Part shown: one piece after another, positions 1 to 11,165 of the stretch
Position numbering within the stretch: the first letter of the stretch is position 1
Layout of the letters: every line of letters starts with the position of its first letter
Assembly (NCBI RefSeq): GCF_001411555.2
Contig: NC_049912.1
Span: 20,072,341 to 20,136,340, forward strand
Length of the DNA stretch: 64,000 nt
From: Juglans regia
Taxonomy: Eukaryota; Streptophyta; Magnoliopsida; Fagales; Juglandaceae
Reading direction: 5' to 3'
Position numbers and translations under genes: made by a program
Notes under the pieces: generated by a model
The model's database searches: none
What the model was told of the DNA's origin: nothing
Seen by the model: only the letters and a program-made list of their open reading frames with translations

Positions 1-327
1 ACATGGGACAGACACAAGAATCCTCACTCAATATTTGGATCTAATTTTTGAAAGTTCCTAGAACATGTGAATGAGTTGAAGTAATACTTTATAATCATAT
101 GTCAAATTCAACCAAACCTGCCGGTACAGATGCCAGGCCTTTTGATAAGGAAAATAGAAGAACTCTACTGAATGATTGTTTAAACAAATCCCCCGCAGCA
201 AAAGAGAAAAAAAAAAAGAAGAAAAAGGGTTGATTGACTATTGTTACTTTTCCTGTGATTGCATCTCTTTTGTTTTTTGTTTTTTGTTTTTTTTCTGTGG
301 ATTTTGATGGGTCACGTGCTTTCTCAG

Positions 328-1244
328 TTTATAATCACTCATGGTGCACTGCCATGTCTTCTGAGCCTGTTGACCCACAATCATAAAAAAAGCATCAAGA
401 AAGAAGCCTGTTGGACTATCTCAAACATTACGGCTGGAAACAGGGAGCAAATACAGGTAAGAGTCTTACTAAGTATATGTCAGCTTGTTCGTATAAGAAA
501 TCATTGTCTTAACACTAGATGTGGATAAAGAAATTAGGTTCCTCATTATTTTCTAATAATCTTTTGTAGGTTCCTCGCTAAAGAAACTATTTTGCAGAGG
601 TATAGGTCAGTTGATTATTTGAAAATAATGTTAAGTCAACTTTGAAATGATGCAGGCTGTTGTTGATGCTAGTTTAATTAGCCCCTTGGTCACTCTGCTT
701 CAAAATGCTGAGTTTGATATAAAGAAAGAGGCAGCTTGGGCAATTTCAAATGCTACTTCAGGCGGTACTCATGATCAAATTAAGTATGACCTTGTACTTT
801 CTTTTCTTCCCCTTTATTCATCTGTTTATGGGGTAGATATTGTGCTAACGATTTTTTTTTTATAGGTACCTGGTGAGTCAAGGGTGCATAAAACCCTTGT
901 GCGATCTTCTTGTATGCCCGGATGCAAGGATTGTCACTGTCTGTTTGGAAGGGTTAGAGAACATTCTGAGGGTTGGGGAAGCAGATAAGAGTTTAGGCAA
1001 CACTGGAGAGGTTAACTTATATGCCCAGATGATAGATGACGCTGAGGGGTTAGAGAAAATTGAAAATCTTCAGAGTCACGACAACAATGAGATCTATGAA
1101 AAAGCAGTCAAACTTCTCGAAACATATTGGTTGGAGGATGAGGATGAGGCATTACCTTCAGGTGATGGTTCCCAGCCTGGCTTTGGCTTTGGCTTTGGTG
1201 GGAATGAGGTTAAAGTTCCATCAGGCGGATTCAACTTTAGCTGA
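328..1244 (+). CDS. IMPA: Importin subunit alpha, 3' exons (5'-partial)
   Basis: Adaptor of nuclear protein import: its armadillo (ARM) repeats bind nuclear localisation signals and it joins importin-beta at the pore. Three exons are visible: 328-456, 656-783 and 866-1244 (stop TGA 1242-1244). All introns are GT-AG and the phases join cleanly; the split Lys codon AA|G spans the second intron. The translation holds late ARM repeats, with family hallmarks such as [36 protein letters not shown] and [15 protein letters not shown], followed by the acidic tail [19 protein letters not shown] and a Gly/Phe-rich C-terminus ending GGFNFS. The IBB domain and first ARM repeats must lie upstream of base 1. 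Positions 1-327 read as intron, ending in a T-rich tract and CAG. A further intron in the 3' UTR (about 1247-1356) is likely. Family assignment is very sure; which paralogue is not. Confidence 0.95.
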
Positions 1245-1800
1245 AGGTAAGCTTTAACTAAATAAAGAGAAGCGAGGATAACCAGATATGAAGAATCATG
1301 AGATATAACCTTGTTTCACATTTTTATTACTCATTTGCTTCACAAAAAAATTGCAGGGATTAGAGTTGGATGAAGAACTTCATGGTGGGGATGGCAAGGT
1401 ATGTTGGGTGAGGTCAGGGCATCTTTCAGTGTCTCATTTGAGTCGAGTCTGGTCCTTTGTCTGTTGAAGTCCAAAACGTGCCAATGTGGGTCAGTTATAC
1501 CCTCGTGTCCAAATAATGTGGGACTAGGCGGGTTTAATTGTGGCGCAATGGCATAATCAGTTGTTCTGGGGGTTTTCACCTGGCACCATAGAAGGCTGCG
1601 ATGTCAGCATTGTTGCATAAGCAGTACCCCGACGGATATGGTTTGGGGCAGCGCGTCTAGAGTCATATCGTTGCCATTTAGTCTGGATTTGTTTTGTCAT
1701 GTTGGGTGGATATATTATTGCTGTATGCTGAATGAAAGGAAGAGACTTGTTATTTTTTTGTGGTAATAATCTTTTTAACGATTTTTGTACCAAAGTTTAT
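1245..1800 (+). other. 3' UTR of the importin-alpha gene, probably with an intron
   Basis: Three bases after the stop comes AAG|GTAAGC, a strong donor. A T/A-rich tract ending TTGCAG at about 1356 is a matching acceptor, so the 3' UTR is probably spliced. Downstream sequence to about 1800 is not AT-monotonous and has no ORF of note. AATAATC and T-rich stretches near 1765-1800 would suit polyadenylation. The exact transcript end is not visible. Confidence 0.45.
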
Positions 1801-1867
1801 GTTTGGTAATCTATTGTAGAAGTACAATACTATCATGTGGTTTGATAAGTCACATGTGAACCTCCAA

Positions 1868-2110
1868 AGTGGTGGTCCAGTTGGCAAAGGCTAGGGAATC
1901 ATTCTTTCCTCCCTTGCCCAATGTCACATGTTCGAAACGGCTTGTCTTAATAAAACATATGAACCGAAGTTTTGGGAATCTTTGCATGCTGGTACTTTGG
2001 TGGAGTTGCAGTGACGGGTTGCCCCTTTCAAGGGTCAGTAGCTATGACTCAATCCAAACATGTCGCAATGGGTGTGGACTTTTATGGTCACGCTCAGAGA
2101 GAAAAATATT
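1868..2110 (+). mobile_element. Probable tRNA-derived SINE
   Basis: A Pol III-type bipartite promoter is visible: box A-like TTGGCAAAGGCTAGGG at about 1880 and box B-like TGTTCGAAACG at about 1929, spaced about 50 bases. This matches the internal promoter of plant tRNA-derived SINEs. The body is richer in GC than its surroundings. An open frame across it (1869-2150) has no recognisable protein and is a by-product. The 3' end and flanking duplication are uncertain. Confidence 0.5.
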
Positions 2111-2159
2111 GTCGCACGTGAGATATTGCATGCAAGTTTACCAAATATAACTGTCAAAA

Positions 2160-3490
2160 GTTGATTAAGCATGACATGAAGTGATTCAAGTCGTTCTGGG
2201 ATGCAAGTCATTGATAGGAAGCTGGAAAAGAATGCTGTCTGGTTATATTCTTTAGAGAAGATAAATAACTATTTTTTACTTTCAATAGTTATTCTCTGAA
2301 GGATCATTTTACATGTTGGTGAGAGGGCATTATCGACATTTCTTATGTGACAATATTTGACTGTAATATTTCAATTTTTAATTTTTTTTGAAAATTAAAT
2401 TTCACCATGCGATTGGTGTTAAACGTGTGGAAAATTGAGTTTTGTTACAAATTAGATACTGTTCACATCACACACTCCACACTTATAGTTTTTTTATAGG
2501 ATGTGGGTGTTTTTCATGGGGTGTGGAGGTATTTTCATAGGCTGTGAAATATGATATAGTGAATAATGACTGATGAGAAAAAAATTTCTGAAAAATTATA
2601 CTATCAATACCACTTTCTTATTAATACGTTTAGCCCATACAAAATTTGCTTATGCTGTTCTTATTTTCTGCAAGTGGTAATTTATATCTCTACACATGGT
2701 AATTTATATCAACAAAATTAAATTATAACGATCATTCCCATATTCAAACAAAACTTAGGGTCTGGGGTTGTGTTAGGAGTTTTAAAAGTACTTAAATATT
2801 CTTGTAAGTCTTGAAATGAAAAAATTAGGTTGTTTGAATATTATATAATAAAGTACTTTTTAAACTCAAATAAGCTTAAAAACTACGTTTGAGAAAAATT
2901 AGTATTTTGATGTTTCTCCTCAAACATGCTTTTCTGAATAATTCGGAATGTAGTTCAAATTTTAAAAAGACCGTCAATAGGTAAAAATACTCATCAATTT
3001 TTAGATAATTACAACTTTTAAACTTTTAAAAATATGATCATAATCTTTGAAATAATCAAATGATCGTCATATCTAATTTAGAAAATACTTTTTTTAATTT
3101 GTTTCCAAACAAATATAAAATGTTTAAAAGTACTTTAAACATATGATTACTAAACAATAAATAATTTTTTAATAATAGAATTTATTATTTAAATTATAAA
3201 TTATAAGTTCTAAAATTATAAACTATATTTCTCACTGTAATGTCAAACATGCACTTAACTAAATTGAAATTGTTTGGACTGTTCAATATGACGGCTCTTT
3301 AAATAAGCCACGAGCCCTTAAAAAAGTCGAACAAATGCACTCTGTTGTGGTAAAAGTCGAGTCATTGTTAGAAGATGAATGTTATGTATCGTTACTATTC
3401 ACTCTCACATTTATAATTTTTTTATAAAATATAAAGGTATTTTTTAAAGTGTGGAATGATAAATAGTAAAACTATCAAGATTCGAGTGTA
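2160..3490. other. Gene-free AT-rich interval with small palindromic repeats
   Basis: No coding exon recognised. Two short palindromic stretches resemble each other. At 2455-2570 TACTGTTCACA opens and a TATAGTGAATA-type arm closes. At 3388-3475 GTTACTATTCACTC opens and ATAAATAGTAAAAC closes. Both look like decayed MITEs. The rest (about 2760-3250) is degenerate A/T-rich repeat. Confidence 0.4.
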
Positions 3491-3498
3491 ATTAGTGG

Positions 3499-5580
3499 TA
3501 GGGCTGAGCACCAACCACTTCGGAGTCGGAGGGCCCAACCTCCGACTCCGACTAAAGTCAGAAGTCAAATTCGACCTCCGACTCCGACTCCGAGATGTAC
3601 AGAATCTGCTCCACCTCCGACTCCGACTTGTCAAAGCGGGGTCAGATTTTTAGACTTTTTTTTTTTTTTGTCTTTTTTAATTTTATATTTGACCCACTTT
3701 TTTTATAAAAAAAAAATTGAGGGCTTTCAAATTTCGATTTTCTTAAAATTACAATCTAAACTTATTAAAGTTTTGATTATAACAAAAAATACAACTAAAT
3801 AAAACAAGTAACATACTAACATGCATTCAAAAATTAAAAATAAAAAGAAAATCCTATTTTTATATATACTCCCATCATCCATAATTTCATATCCATATCT
3901 AACTAATCACTACAATAAACAAAGGTACCGTATACGAAATGAAGATTAAAAAAAAAGGCACCGTATAGTTACTATAATATATTATTATAATTACTATGAA
4001 TCTATTTTTAATTTTATATTATATATATATATATGAAGATTTATAAAAAAAAATATATGATATATATTATTATATATGAATATTAAAAAAAAGGCGCGGT
4101 ATAAAAAATGAAGATTCAAAAAATAGTATTACTATTTTATATCTAATATAGTATTACTATAATATACTAATACTACTAGTATGTTAGTGATTTAATACTA
4201 AAAAACAGTATTACTATTTTATCTTATAGTATAATTACTAATACTATAGTATCATACTATTAGTATGTTAGTGATTTTATATTATATATATATATATTAA
4301 ATCTCTAATCTCTTATACTTGATATATATATTAATATATATAAATATTAGTAATACACTAATAGTATTAGTATTAGTTATACTAGTAGTAATATTAGTTA
4401 TACTAATAGTTATATTAGTATTAGTTATTATTAATACTATATATAGTTATAGTGATCAGTATAACTACATTAGTATTAGTTATAGTGATTTAACATAACT
4501 ATATTAGTATAAGTTATAGTGATTTAGTATAACTATATAATATATTAGTATAAGTTATAGTGATTTAGTATAGGTATAATACTATAAGTTATAACTATAG
4601 TCCGTATTAGTATTAGTATTAGTTATAGTGATTAGCATAACTATATATTAGTATTTGCTATAGTGATTTTAATTTAATATAACTATATAATACTATTAGT
4701 ATAAATCACTATACTAATTATATCACTGATAGTATTAGTATACTAATGCTAGTATATCACTATAGTTAATAGTATCATATAATAATATAATATTAGTAAT
4801 TAATACTATAGTGATTTATATAATAATTTATATATAGACTTAAAGTGGATTAATAATAGTATTAGTATTAGACCATAAATCTAATTAATATACTAATGTA
4901 TATTAGTATTACTAATATATTTATCAAAATGAATACATTGAGAATTTATTAAGTCAAAAAATATAATTAATACAAGATATTGTTATATAAAATTTATATG
5001 AATAATACTTTAGTTATTATACATTAGTATTATATGTAATTATAAATTTATAGATTAGTGTTTATCCATTAGTATTACATGGTGATGTTATTATGCATCT
5101 TAGTGTTTATAGTATATTATATATCCATTAGTATTACATGTTATTATATTTATACATTAGTAATTTAGTGTTACAACTTACATGTAACATGGTAGTAATA
5201 TTGTAAATTTGTAATAGTATGATATTTATATATAGTCATATATTAAACTATTATTATTTATTAGTCAATTTAGTCTATATATTATAGTTTAAATATATTA
5301 TTTAACTAATATATTATTGAGTTTAACTAACTATATAAGATATAGTTGTATAAAATTTAAACAATTAATATATAGAAAAATACATATCTTTTTATAAAAT
5401 ATGTATAAAATCGGAGGTGGAGACGGAGGCGGAGGCGGAGTCGGAGGTGGAGTTGGAGGCGGATCGGAGCGAAGCCGGAGTCGGTTCGTCAATGACTCCG
5501 ACTCTGACTTGTCAAAGTTACAGCGGAGCTGGAGCAGAGCTGGAGTGAAGTCGGATTTGTCAGATTTTTGCTCAACCCTA
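3499..5580. mobile_element. hAT-like non-autonomous element, GGAGTCGG family, 2.1 kb
   Basis: The ends are inverted: TAGGGCTGAGCA at 3499 and TGCTCAACCCTA ending 5580. An exact 8-bp target duplication ATTAGTGG flanks it at 3491-3498 and 5581-5588. Inside the ends lie GC-rich repeats of GGAGTCGG or its complement (about 3520-3640 and 5410-5560). The core (about 3660-5400) is almost pure A/T, with minisatellite-like runs of TTAGTATTAGTTATAGTGAT. No transposase is present. The 8-bp TSD and TAGGG ends are typical of hAT superfamily derivatives. Open frames at the ends (3422-3634 minus, 5401-5652 plus) only translate the GGAGTCGG repeats. Confidence 0.85.
4300..4900. repeat. AT-rich minisatellite core of the 3499-5580 element
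   Basis: Irregular repetition of a unit close to TTAGTATTAGTTATAGTGAT and its inverse, with runs of TATA. The units vary too much for a fixed period, but the same words recur more than ten times. It lies wholly inside the element and probably grew by replication slippage. Confidence 0.7.
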
Positions 5581-5588
5581 ATTAGTGG

Positions 5589-7082
5589 TAAGATAAGAAG
5601 AAGAGTGATGCTACTCTGCCACTCAAAGTGTACCGCTCCATCTTATCTCTAATTCTAAATTCCCTTTTTATCGTTCTTCAATTTTTTAATTCATATCTTT
5701 TTTATCATTTTAAAACATTTTAAAAAAATATTAAAAAAATAACAATATATTAATAGTCACTTTCTTAACTATTAAGTAAAAAGAAAATCAAAATACATAA
5801 AATTTTAAAATTTTAAAATAAATAGAATGGATAAAATAGTATTTTTCTAAGTAGAAAAGGCAGATATGAGTCGACAACATTGAGAGCCAAGGCGAGGAGC
5901 ACAGTAGGATCAAGGAATCGGAGATCGTCGACATGTGTAACCTTGGGAAGCGCCAAGGAGGGCTCATACGTGCATGGATGATGCTAGTCCTTCAATTCCA
6001 GCTCCTCCAACTATCGTTGGCATTTTTTTTATTTCGTAATTAAAAAAATATTTTTTATTTATGTAATTTTTTTAAAAAAATATTTAAAAGTGTTAAAATA
6101 ATACATTAAAAAAAAAGACAAAAATACCATACTAAAATAACTAGTAGAAACCAGTGATAATTATAGTACCGTCCTAAAATTTTAAAAAAAATGATAATCT
6201 CATTACTTATTCTTACAGTTTATTGTTAAAATTTTTTATTTTTATTTTTATTTAATAATTAAATAAAAGACAAAAATAAATAAATTACACTAAACAATTT
6301 CTATCAGCGAGAGCTGGGGACGAAGCACCGTCCATACGAGCATTGATGATGAAGTGACAGAAGAAAGCAAGTAGCATTAATATAAGGAAGGCCAACCCAG
6401 AGGCACGCGTTTCTCATCGGACAATAGACAACTGAAGAAACAACAATCTCAACGAGTGAACACCAAATCATGAAGAGGTATAGCCTTTGTAGAGACTTTG
6501 TAAAAGAGAACTTGTCACACAAAAGGGATCCCCAGCACCAATGTAATATATAAGGTAAATCAGGAGTAGAATGCTCGACCCTGATTCATTTTTGTTTTTA
6601 TAAACTTAGGTCACTCACATTATCTTTGATTTAAGTTGAGTTTGTATAGTAAGGTATTTTATAAATAGTAATAATAAAATAATAATAAAATATTAAATAC
6701 TAGTGAATAATAATAAAAAGTACTTGAGAATACCTCAATATTCAAACTAGGCGACTTCCAAGGCATTCCCACGAGAACTTTCGACTCATAATTTTCTGTA
6801 TTTTAAGCTTGTAAATTAAACTTCAGATTTCACTCTCTAGCATACAGAAAGTTATATCAACACAATCAGTCTTCCAATTTATATCATTTAATGGGAATGT
6901 AATTATATAAATTGATTCGCTACGAAAATCAAACGTTTTGATTGGATTGCGAGGAGCTCAGTGAATGTGAGTGGGGGGTGTGCCAGTTTCTAAAGGTTGG
7001 GGAAATAACTAAAATCTGAAAATGCAAAAATAAAATACCAAGAAAGAAAAGGAAGGTTAGGAGTGACACGAGGATGATTATT
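5589..7082. other. Gene-free interval between two transposons
   Basis: Mostly A/T-rich. Two patches of normal base composition stand out: about 5870-6000 (includes GGAGATCGTCGACATGTG) and about 6300-6535. Neither gives a recognisable protein in any frame. The 6304-6522 minus frame (72 aa) has no identifiable domain. These may be remnants of old genes or elements. Confidence 0.35.
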
Positions 7083-7087
7083 CTCCA

Positions 7088-7530
7088 TGCTGGGACCAAT
7101 ATTCCCCTTAAAAACGTGGATCAAACTTGTTTGGTTAAGGGTTATAGTTATGTACGGCCGCATCAAGGCTAGAAATGTAATGGAAGAGTCATCTCGAGAC
7201 AAAACGAGCAGCATCGCCAAACACGTGGTTGCCGAATTTAAGCCTTTCTAAAGGAAATATCAACTTAATGAAAAGGTGGATAACGTGAGGAGTTAATGAC
7301 TCCTAGCGAGATACTTGCTCGATGAGGGAGAGATTAGAGCCAAGCCGAAGGACGGGCCTTACCATATTGAGGTAATCTACCCATACAATTACATACAAAA
7401 GCACATGATATTCAATCTATCATCACTGAATTAGGTATAAGATGTATTCTCCCACAACCCCAAGTCATTCTCATTTCTGGTTACAGGATTGTTAGGGCTA
7501 GTTGTAGGTGTATGAAACATGTTCTCAATA
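7088..7530 (+). repeat. 5' LTR of the Tat-like element
   Basis: Begins TGCTGGGACCAATATTCCCC and ends GTTCTCAATA. It aligns along its whole length with 19314-19836, sharing for example GGCTAGAAATGTAATGGA and TTTAAGCCTTTCTAAAG. It is 443 bp against 523 bp because it lacks two stretches present in the 3' LTR. Its terminal CA has become TA. Confidence 0.9.
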
Positions 7531-7552
7531 ATCGGCACTATTTGTGGGATAC
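7531..7552 (+). other. Primer-binding region of the Tat-like element
   Basis: Directly after the LTR comes ATCGGCACTATTTGTGGGAT. It resembles the TTGGCGCCGTCTGTGGGA-type sequence found after the 5' LTR of many plant Ty3 elements, where minus-strand synthesis is primed by a tRNA. Several bases differ, as expected of an old copy. Confidence 0.6.
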
Positions 7553-7616
7553 TTTTGTTAAAACATGCTTTTCTTATGCTTGCAACGGCACACTCCTAGA
7601 CAACCTGCGATCAGGA

Positions 7617-8600
7617 CACAACAGCTATAGAAGAGCAAGCGAGCGACAAGATGTATAGGACATTGGTAGAAATGGAGGAGAGATTGAGGAAGATGACATT
7701 GGAAATGGAGACCCTACAAAGGGAGAACAAAGCCTTGAGACTATGAGATACAGGATCCAGAGGGGTTGTAGAACCAAACCGCGATGGAAGGCGGGCCAAT
7801 CCTAGGCAACAGGGAGGAAAAGAGGAAGATGCACAACGATTTACGCGGTTTCATGGACAAGTACGAGGACATAGCAAGGAAATTGAGTGCGTTGGCATCC
7901 CTCGATAATCTACTCAACAACATGGATCTACCTTACAGTACAACGATCATGGCAGTTCCACTCCCCTAGAAGTTTGAGGCCCAGCATATAGAGCTATATG
8001 ATGGATCTAAAGATCCCATTGAACATTTGGAGATGTTCAAAGCCCATATGAGCTTGCATGGATTCCCGGGAAAAATCACATGCTGAGCTTTCTCGTTAAC
8101 CCATAAAGGAATGGCTAGAGGATGGTTTGGGACGTTATAGCCTAGTTCCATTGCCAGCTTCGAAGAACTAGGTAGACAGTTCTTAACAAAGTTCATGGCC
8201 AGTAGATAGAGGAGGCGATCAGTAGCGTACCTTCTCACTATGAAGCAGCGTGAGGACGAGAGCTTGAATGCATACCTAACATGATTTAACAATGAGTGCA
8301 TGTTAGCGGATGATCAAGATGAGAAACTCATGCTCATAGAACTTTTAGGGAGAATTTGGTCCCGAAGCCCATTCATGGCCGAATTGGTGAGAGGAACACT
8401 TGTGACATTACGAGAACTCTTGGATAGAGCAGATAACTTTGTTAATGCATAAGACACTCTGAAAACATTGACCAACCCAAGAAGGATCGAGGTAGGTTGG
8501 GCAAACAAAAAATTGAAAGACGGAAACACCCTCTCTAGGGGTCAGAGTTCCAGGGCGGCACACTCGAGCCTAAGCATGAAAATAGAAGGGGAAGACTAGC
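7617..8600 (+). pseudogene. gag remnant of the Tat-like element
   Basis: The capsid protein packages the element RNA. A coiled-coil N-terminal piece is readable at about 7617-7745 (MYRTLVEMEERLRKMTLEME). A frame change follows, and a body at 7960-8530 carries gag-family words: LYDGSKDPIEHLEMFKAHM, ELGRQFLTKFMASR, MKQREDESLNAYL and ELLDRADNFVNA. In-frame stops break it at least four times. A short 61-aa open piece at 7784-7969 sits in the middle. It is not translatable as a whole. The identification rests on word order typical of plant retrotransposon gag. Confidence 0.75.
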
Positions 8601-8639
8601 CATGAAGGAATGACTGCCGAGATGTGGACAAGAGGGGAA

Positions 8640-8945
8640 CCCATTGTTTCTGCACCTATCGCAAAGTGGAAGGACATAGAACGGAAGATCGCTACAACCT
8701 CAAATGAAGAATAGAGGCTATGCGAGAAAAAAGGGAACTAGACTGATTGGTCACCAAGCATGGGTTGCCACTGAGGCAGTCGATGAATAGATGGTGGGAA
8801 CGCTCCACAGAGTTATTGCTGCAACCTCAAACGATGAATAGAAGTTATGCGAGAAAATGGGGAACTAAAGCGATTGGTAGCCAAGCATGCGTTGCCACTG
8901 AGGCAGTTGATGAATAGATGGTGGGAACGCTCCACAGAGTTTCAA
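8640..8945 (+). pseudogene. gag zinc-knuckle remnant with a 128-bp tandem duplication
   Basis: A degenerate nucleocapsid motif reads HCFCTYRKVEGHRTEDRYNL, where relatives have a CX2CX4HX4C-type finger; the last Cys has become Arg. The following sequence occurs twice in tandem, about 8690-8816 and 8817-8943. The shared block CGCTCCACAG recurs at 8801 and 8929, giving a period of 128 bp. 128 is not a multiple of 3, so the copies are in different frames. Confidence 0.65.
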
Positions 8946-9119
8946 AGAAGCAAGAGCCCAAAGCGAAGTAGGACAACCCCCGCCATAGTCCAATAAAAGA
9001 CAACCCGCCCCTGAGAAAAAGTTTTTGGTGTAGAAAGGCCTTCCAAGCAGTTGAAGCCCCAGAGGATAGAGGACTATCGCCATCTCCTTTAGAGATAAAG
9101 ACTCCGAAGGCATGCTGTA

Positions 9120-9310
9120 CATGCACGATGATGCATTAGTGGTGATATTGTTAGTTGCCAACTATACCACCTGAAGAATTTTTATTAAGAATAGGAGTTT
9201 GGCCAACATCATGTTTTGGGATACTTTCATGAAGATGGAAATCAAACAAAATAGGCTACGCCCATCACCAACATCACTGAAGGGTGTCTTAGGAGAAAAA
9301 ATCCAACTTG
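9120..9310 (+). pseudogene. Aspartic protease remnant, catalytic Asp lost
   Basis: The frame reads MHDDALVVILLVANYTT, then RIFIKNRSLANIMFW and RLRPSPTSLKGVLGEKIQ. In plant Ty3 proteases the second segment contains the active-site DNGSSA; here it reads KNRSLA, so the catalytic Asp and Gly are gone. The protease would cut the polyprotein. This copy cannot. Confidence 0.6.
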
Positions 9311-10000
9311 TAATGGAACACCACCTCTATGTTGATCCAGAAGCCATGAAATTCCTGTAAAAATAAAGGAGCTTTAGAGTGAAAAAGTGCACTGCTATAA
9401 CAAAGGAAGTTGAATGCCTCCTGGCAGCGGGGTTTATCCAAGAGGCCCATTGCTTCGAATGGCTCTCCAATGTGGTTATGGTGAAAAATGCTAACAAGAA
9501 GTGGAGAATGTGCGTGGACTTCATCGATCTGAACAAAGCATGCCCGAAAGACGGGTTTCCCTACTGTGCATTGATTTGATCATCAATTCTACGAGGGACA
9601 CCGAATGTTAAGCTTCATAGATGTATACTCAGGTTATAATCAAATTCGGTTAAACCAGAGCAATAAAAAAAAGGCCTTCTTTGTAATGTTGGAGGGCTTA
9701 TTTTGCTATCAAGTAATGTCGTTCCTGTTGATGAACATTGGGGTAAGGTATCAGAGACTAGTCAATTGCATGTTCAAAGAACAAATCAGGCAAAATATGG
9801 AGGTCTATATAGATGACTTGCTGGTTAGGAGCAAGGAATCATGTTACTGCGTAGCAGACCTACATGAAGCCTTTGTCGTCCTACAAAAGTATAAGATGAA
9901 ACTCAACCCGGCCAAGTGTGCATTTGGCGTAGAATAGGGTAAGTTCCTAGGCTTCATGATTTTGAAAAGGGGAATTAAAGGCCAATTCTGAGAAGATTAA
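9310..10000 (+). pseudogene. Reverse transcriptase remnant of the Tat-like element
   Basis: Copies element RNA into DNA. The RT motifs run in order through two open pieces, 9379-9579 and 9605-9937: KWRMCVDFIDLNKACPKDGF, then LSFIDVYSGYNQI with the first catalytic Asp, then VYIDDLLVRS holding the YXDD box. A stop near 9578 separates the pieces, and another stop follows CAFGVE. The catalytic YIDD is intact, but the frame is not. The Ty3/gypsy type is clear from the 'DLNKACPKD' block. Confidence 0.88.
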
Positions 10001-10129
10001 AGCGATAATGGATATGAAGCCTTCCAGGAATTTATATGAAGTACAAAAGTTGACCGTCAATATAACAACACTTAATATATTTGTGTCTAGGTCAATAAAT
10101 AAGTGCCTACCATCCTTTCGGGTACTACA

Positions 10130-10617
10130 AAGAAGCCAGAAATGGGATGATGAGTGTGACAAAACATTTGAACAAATCAATGATTACTTCTCCAATCCCC
10201 ACTTTTAAGCCAAACAAGGTAGGGGAAATCTTATAAAGGAAAAGGAGAAAACGTAGAGACTGGTGTACTATTTGACTCATGCTTTGAGGGGTGCCAAAGC
10301 ATTACCCTCGGATGGAGATGTTGGTGTAATAGCAGCTCGCTAACTAAGGCCCTATTTCCAAGCACATCTGATAAAAGGTATTGACAGAAGCCCCTCTGAA
10401 AAAGGTATTATGAAGACTCGATACGTCCGGTTGGCTTGGTATGAGCTGAGCAATTTTGATATTGAATACCTCTCTCGAAGCACCATGAAAGGGCGGGTTT
10501 TGGTAGATTTAAGTGCAGAGTTCACCAACTTTTCAAATGAGATCCAAGGGTACCGACAGGAAATTCTTGTCGAGTTTACATCGATTACTCCACTTGCCGC
10601 ACTAGTGGGAGAGTAGG
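10130..10617 (+). pseudogene. RNase H remnant of the Tat-like pol
   Basis: The translation shows the linker word WDDECDKTFEQINDY, then YYLTHALRGA and LRPYFQAHLIKG, and then the typical end RLAWYELSNFDIEYLSRS with DLSAEF. These are words of the Ty3 RNase H (RT-RNaseH_2 type) that degrades RNA in the RNA/DNA hybrid. Frameshifts split it, and only 10410-10616 stays open for long. Confidence 0.7.
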
Positions 10618-10960
10618 CATATACCTTGTAACTAAGACTGGCGAGGAACTCCATTATGAGATAAGGCTAACGTTTAAAACTATTAACAATGAGACAGAAT
10701 ATGAGGCATTGCTAGCAAGACTCGCAGTAGCATAAAGATTGGGGGCATGAGAAGTTGATGTGCATACTGATTCCCAGGTAGTGTTAAACCAAGTGACGGG
10801 AGAATACCTGTCGAAAGGAGAAAAGCTATAAATGTATCTACAACAAGTGTGGGAATGATGTAATCGTTTCCATCACTCGACATCAAACAACAACCACGAA
10901 AGGACAACTGGAAAGCGGAAAAATTAGCACAATCTATTTTAAGGATGGATAATACACTCT
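10618..10960 (+). pseudogene. Second (archaeal-type) RNase H-like domain, decayed
   Basis: Words such as TINNETEYEALLARLAVA, VDVHTDSQVVLNQVTGEY and MYLQQVWE match the extra RNase H domain that follows the ordinary RNase H in Tat-lineage elements. TDSQ keeps an active-site Asp. Stops occur after LAVA and within the GEYL block. Its presence is the main reason to call the element Tat-like. Confidence 0.65.
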
Positions 10961-11165
10961 CGCCATGGGATGTGACGACTAAATTTTTGGAAGCTCCTTT
11001 GGCTGGACACGAAGTATCTGAGATAGGATTGGGGGCATGGAATGTATGAGCGCCGTGATAAAATACCTGACCACTAGGGAACTTCCTAGCGAAAAGTGGG
11101 AAGTGAGAAAGTGAAGAACATAGGAGTCAAATTCACCCTCATGGAAGGAATATTGTACAAGTGAG

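Noticed and set aside
5401..5652. Glycine-rich 83-aa frame
   Set aside because: It only translates the GGAGGCGGAGTCGG repeats at the end of the hAT-like element.
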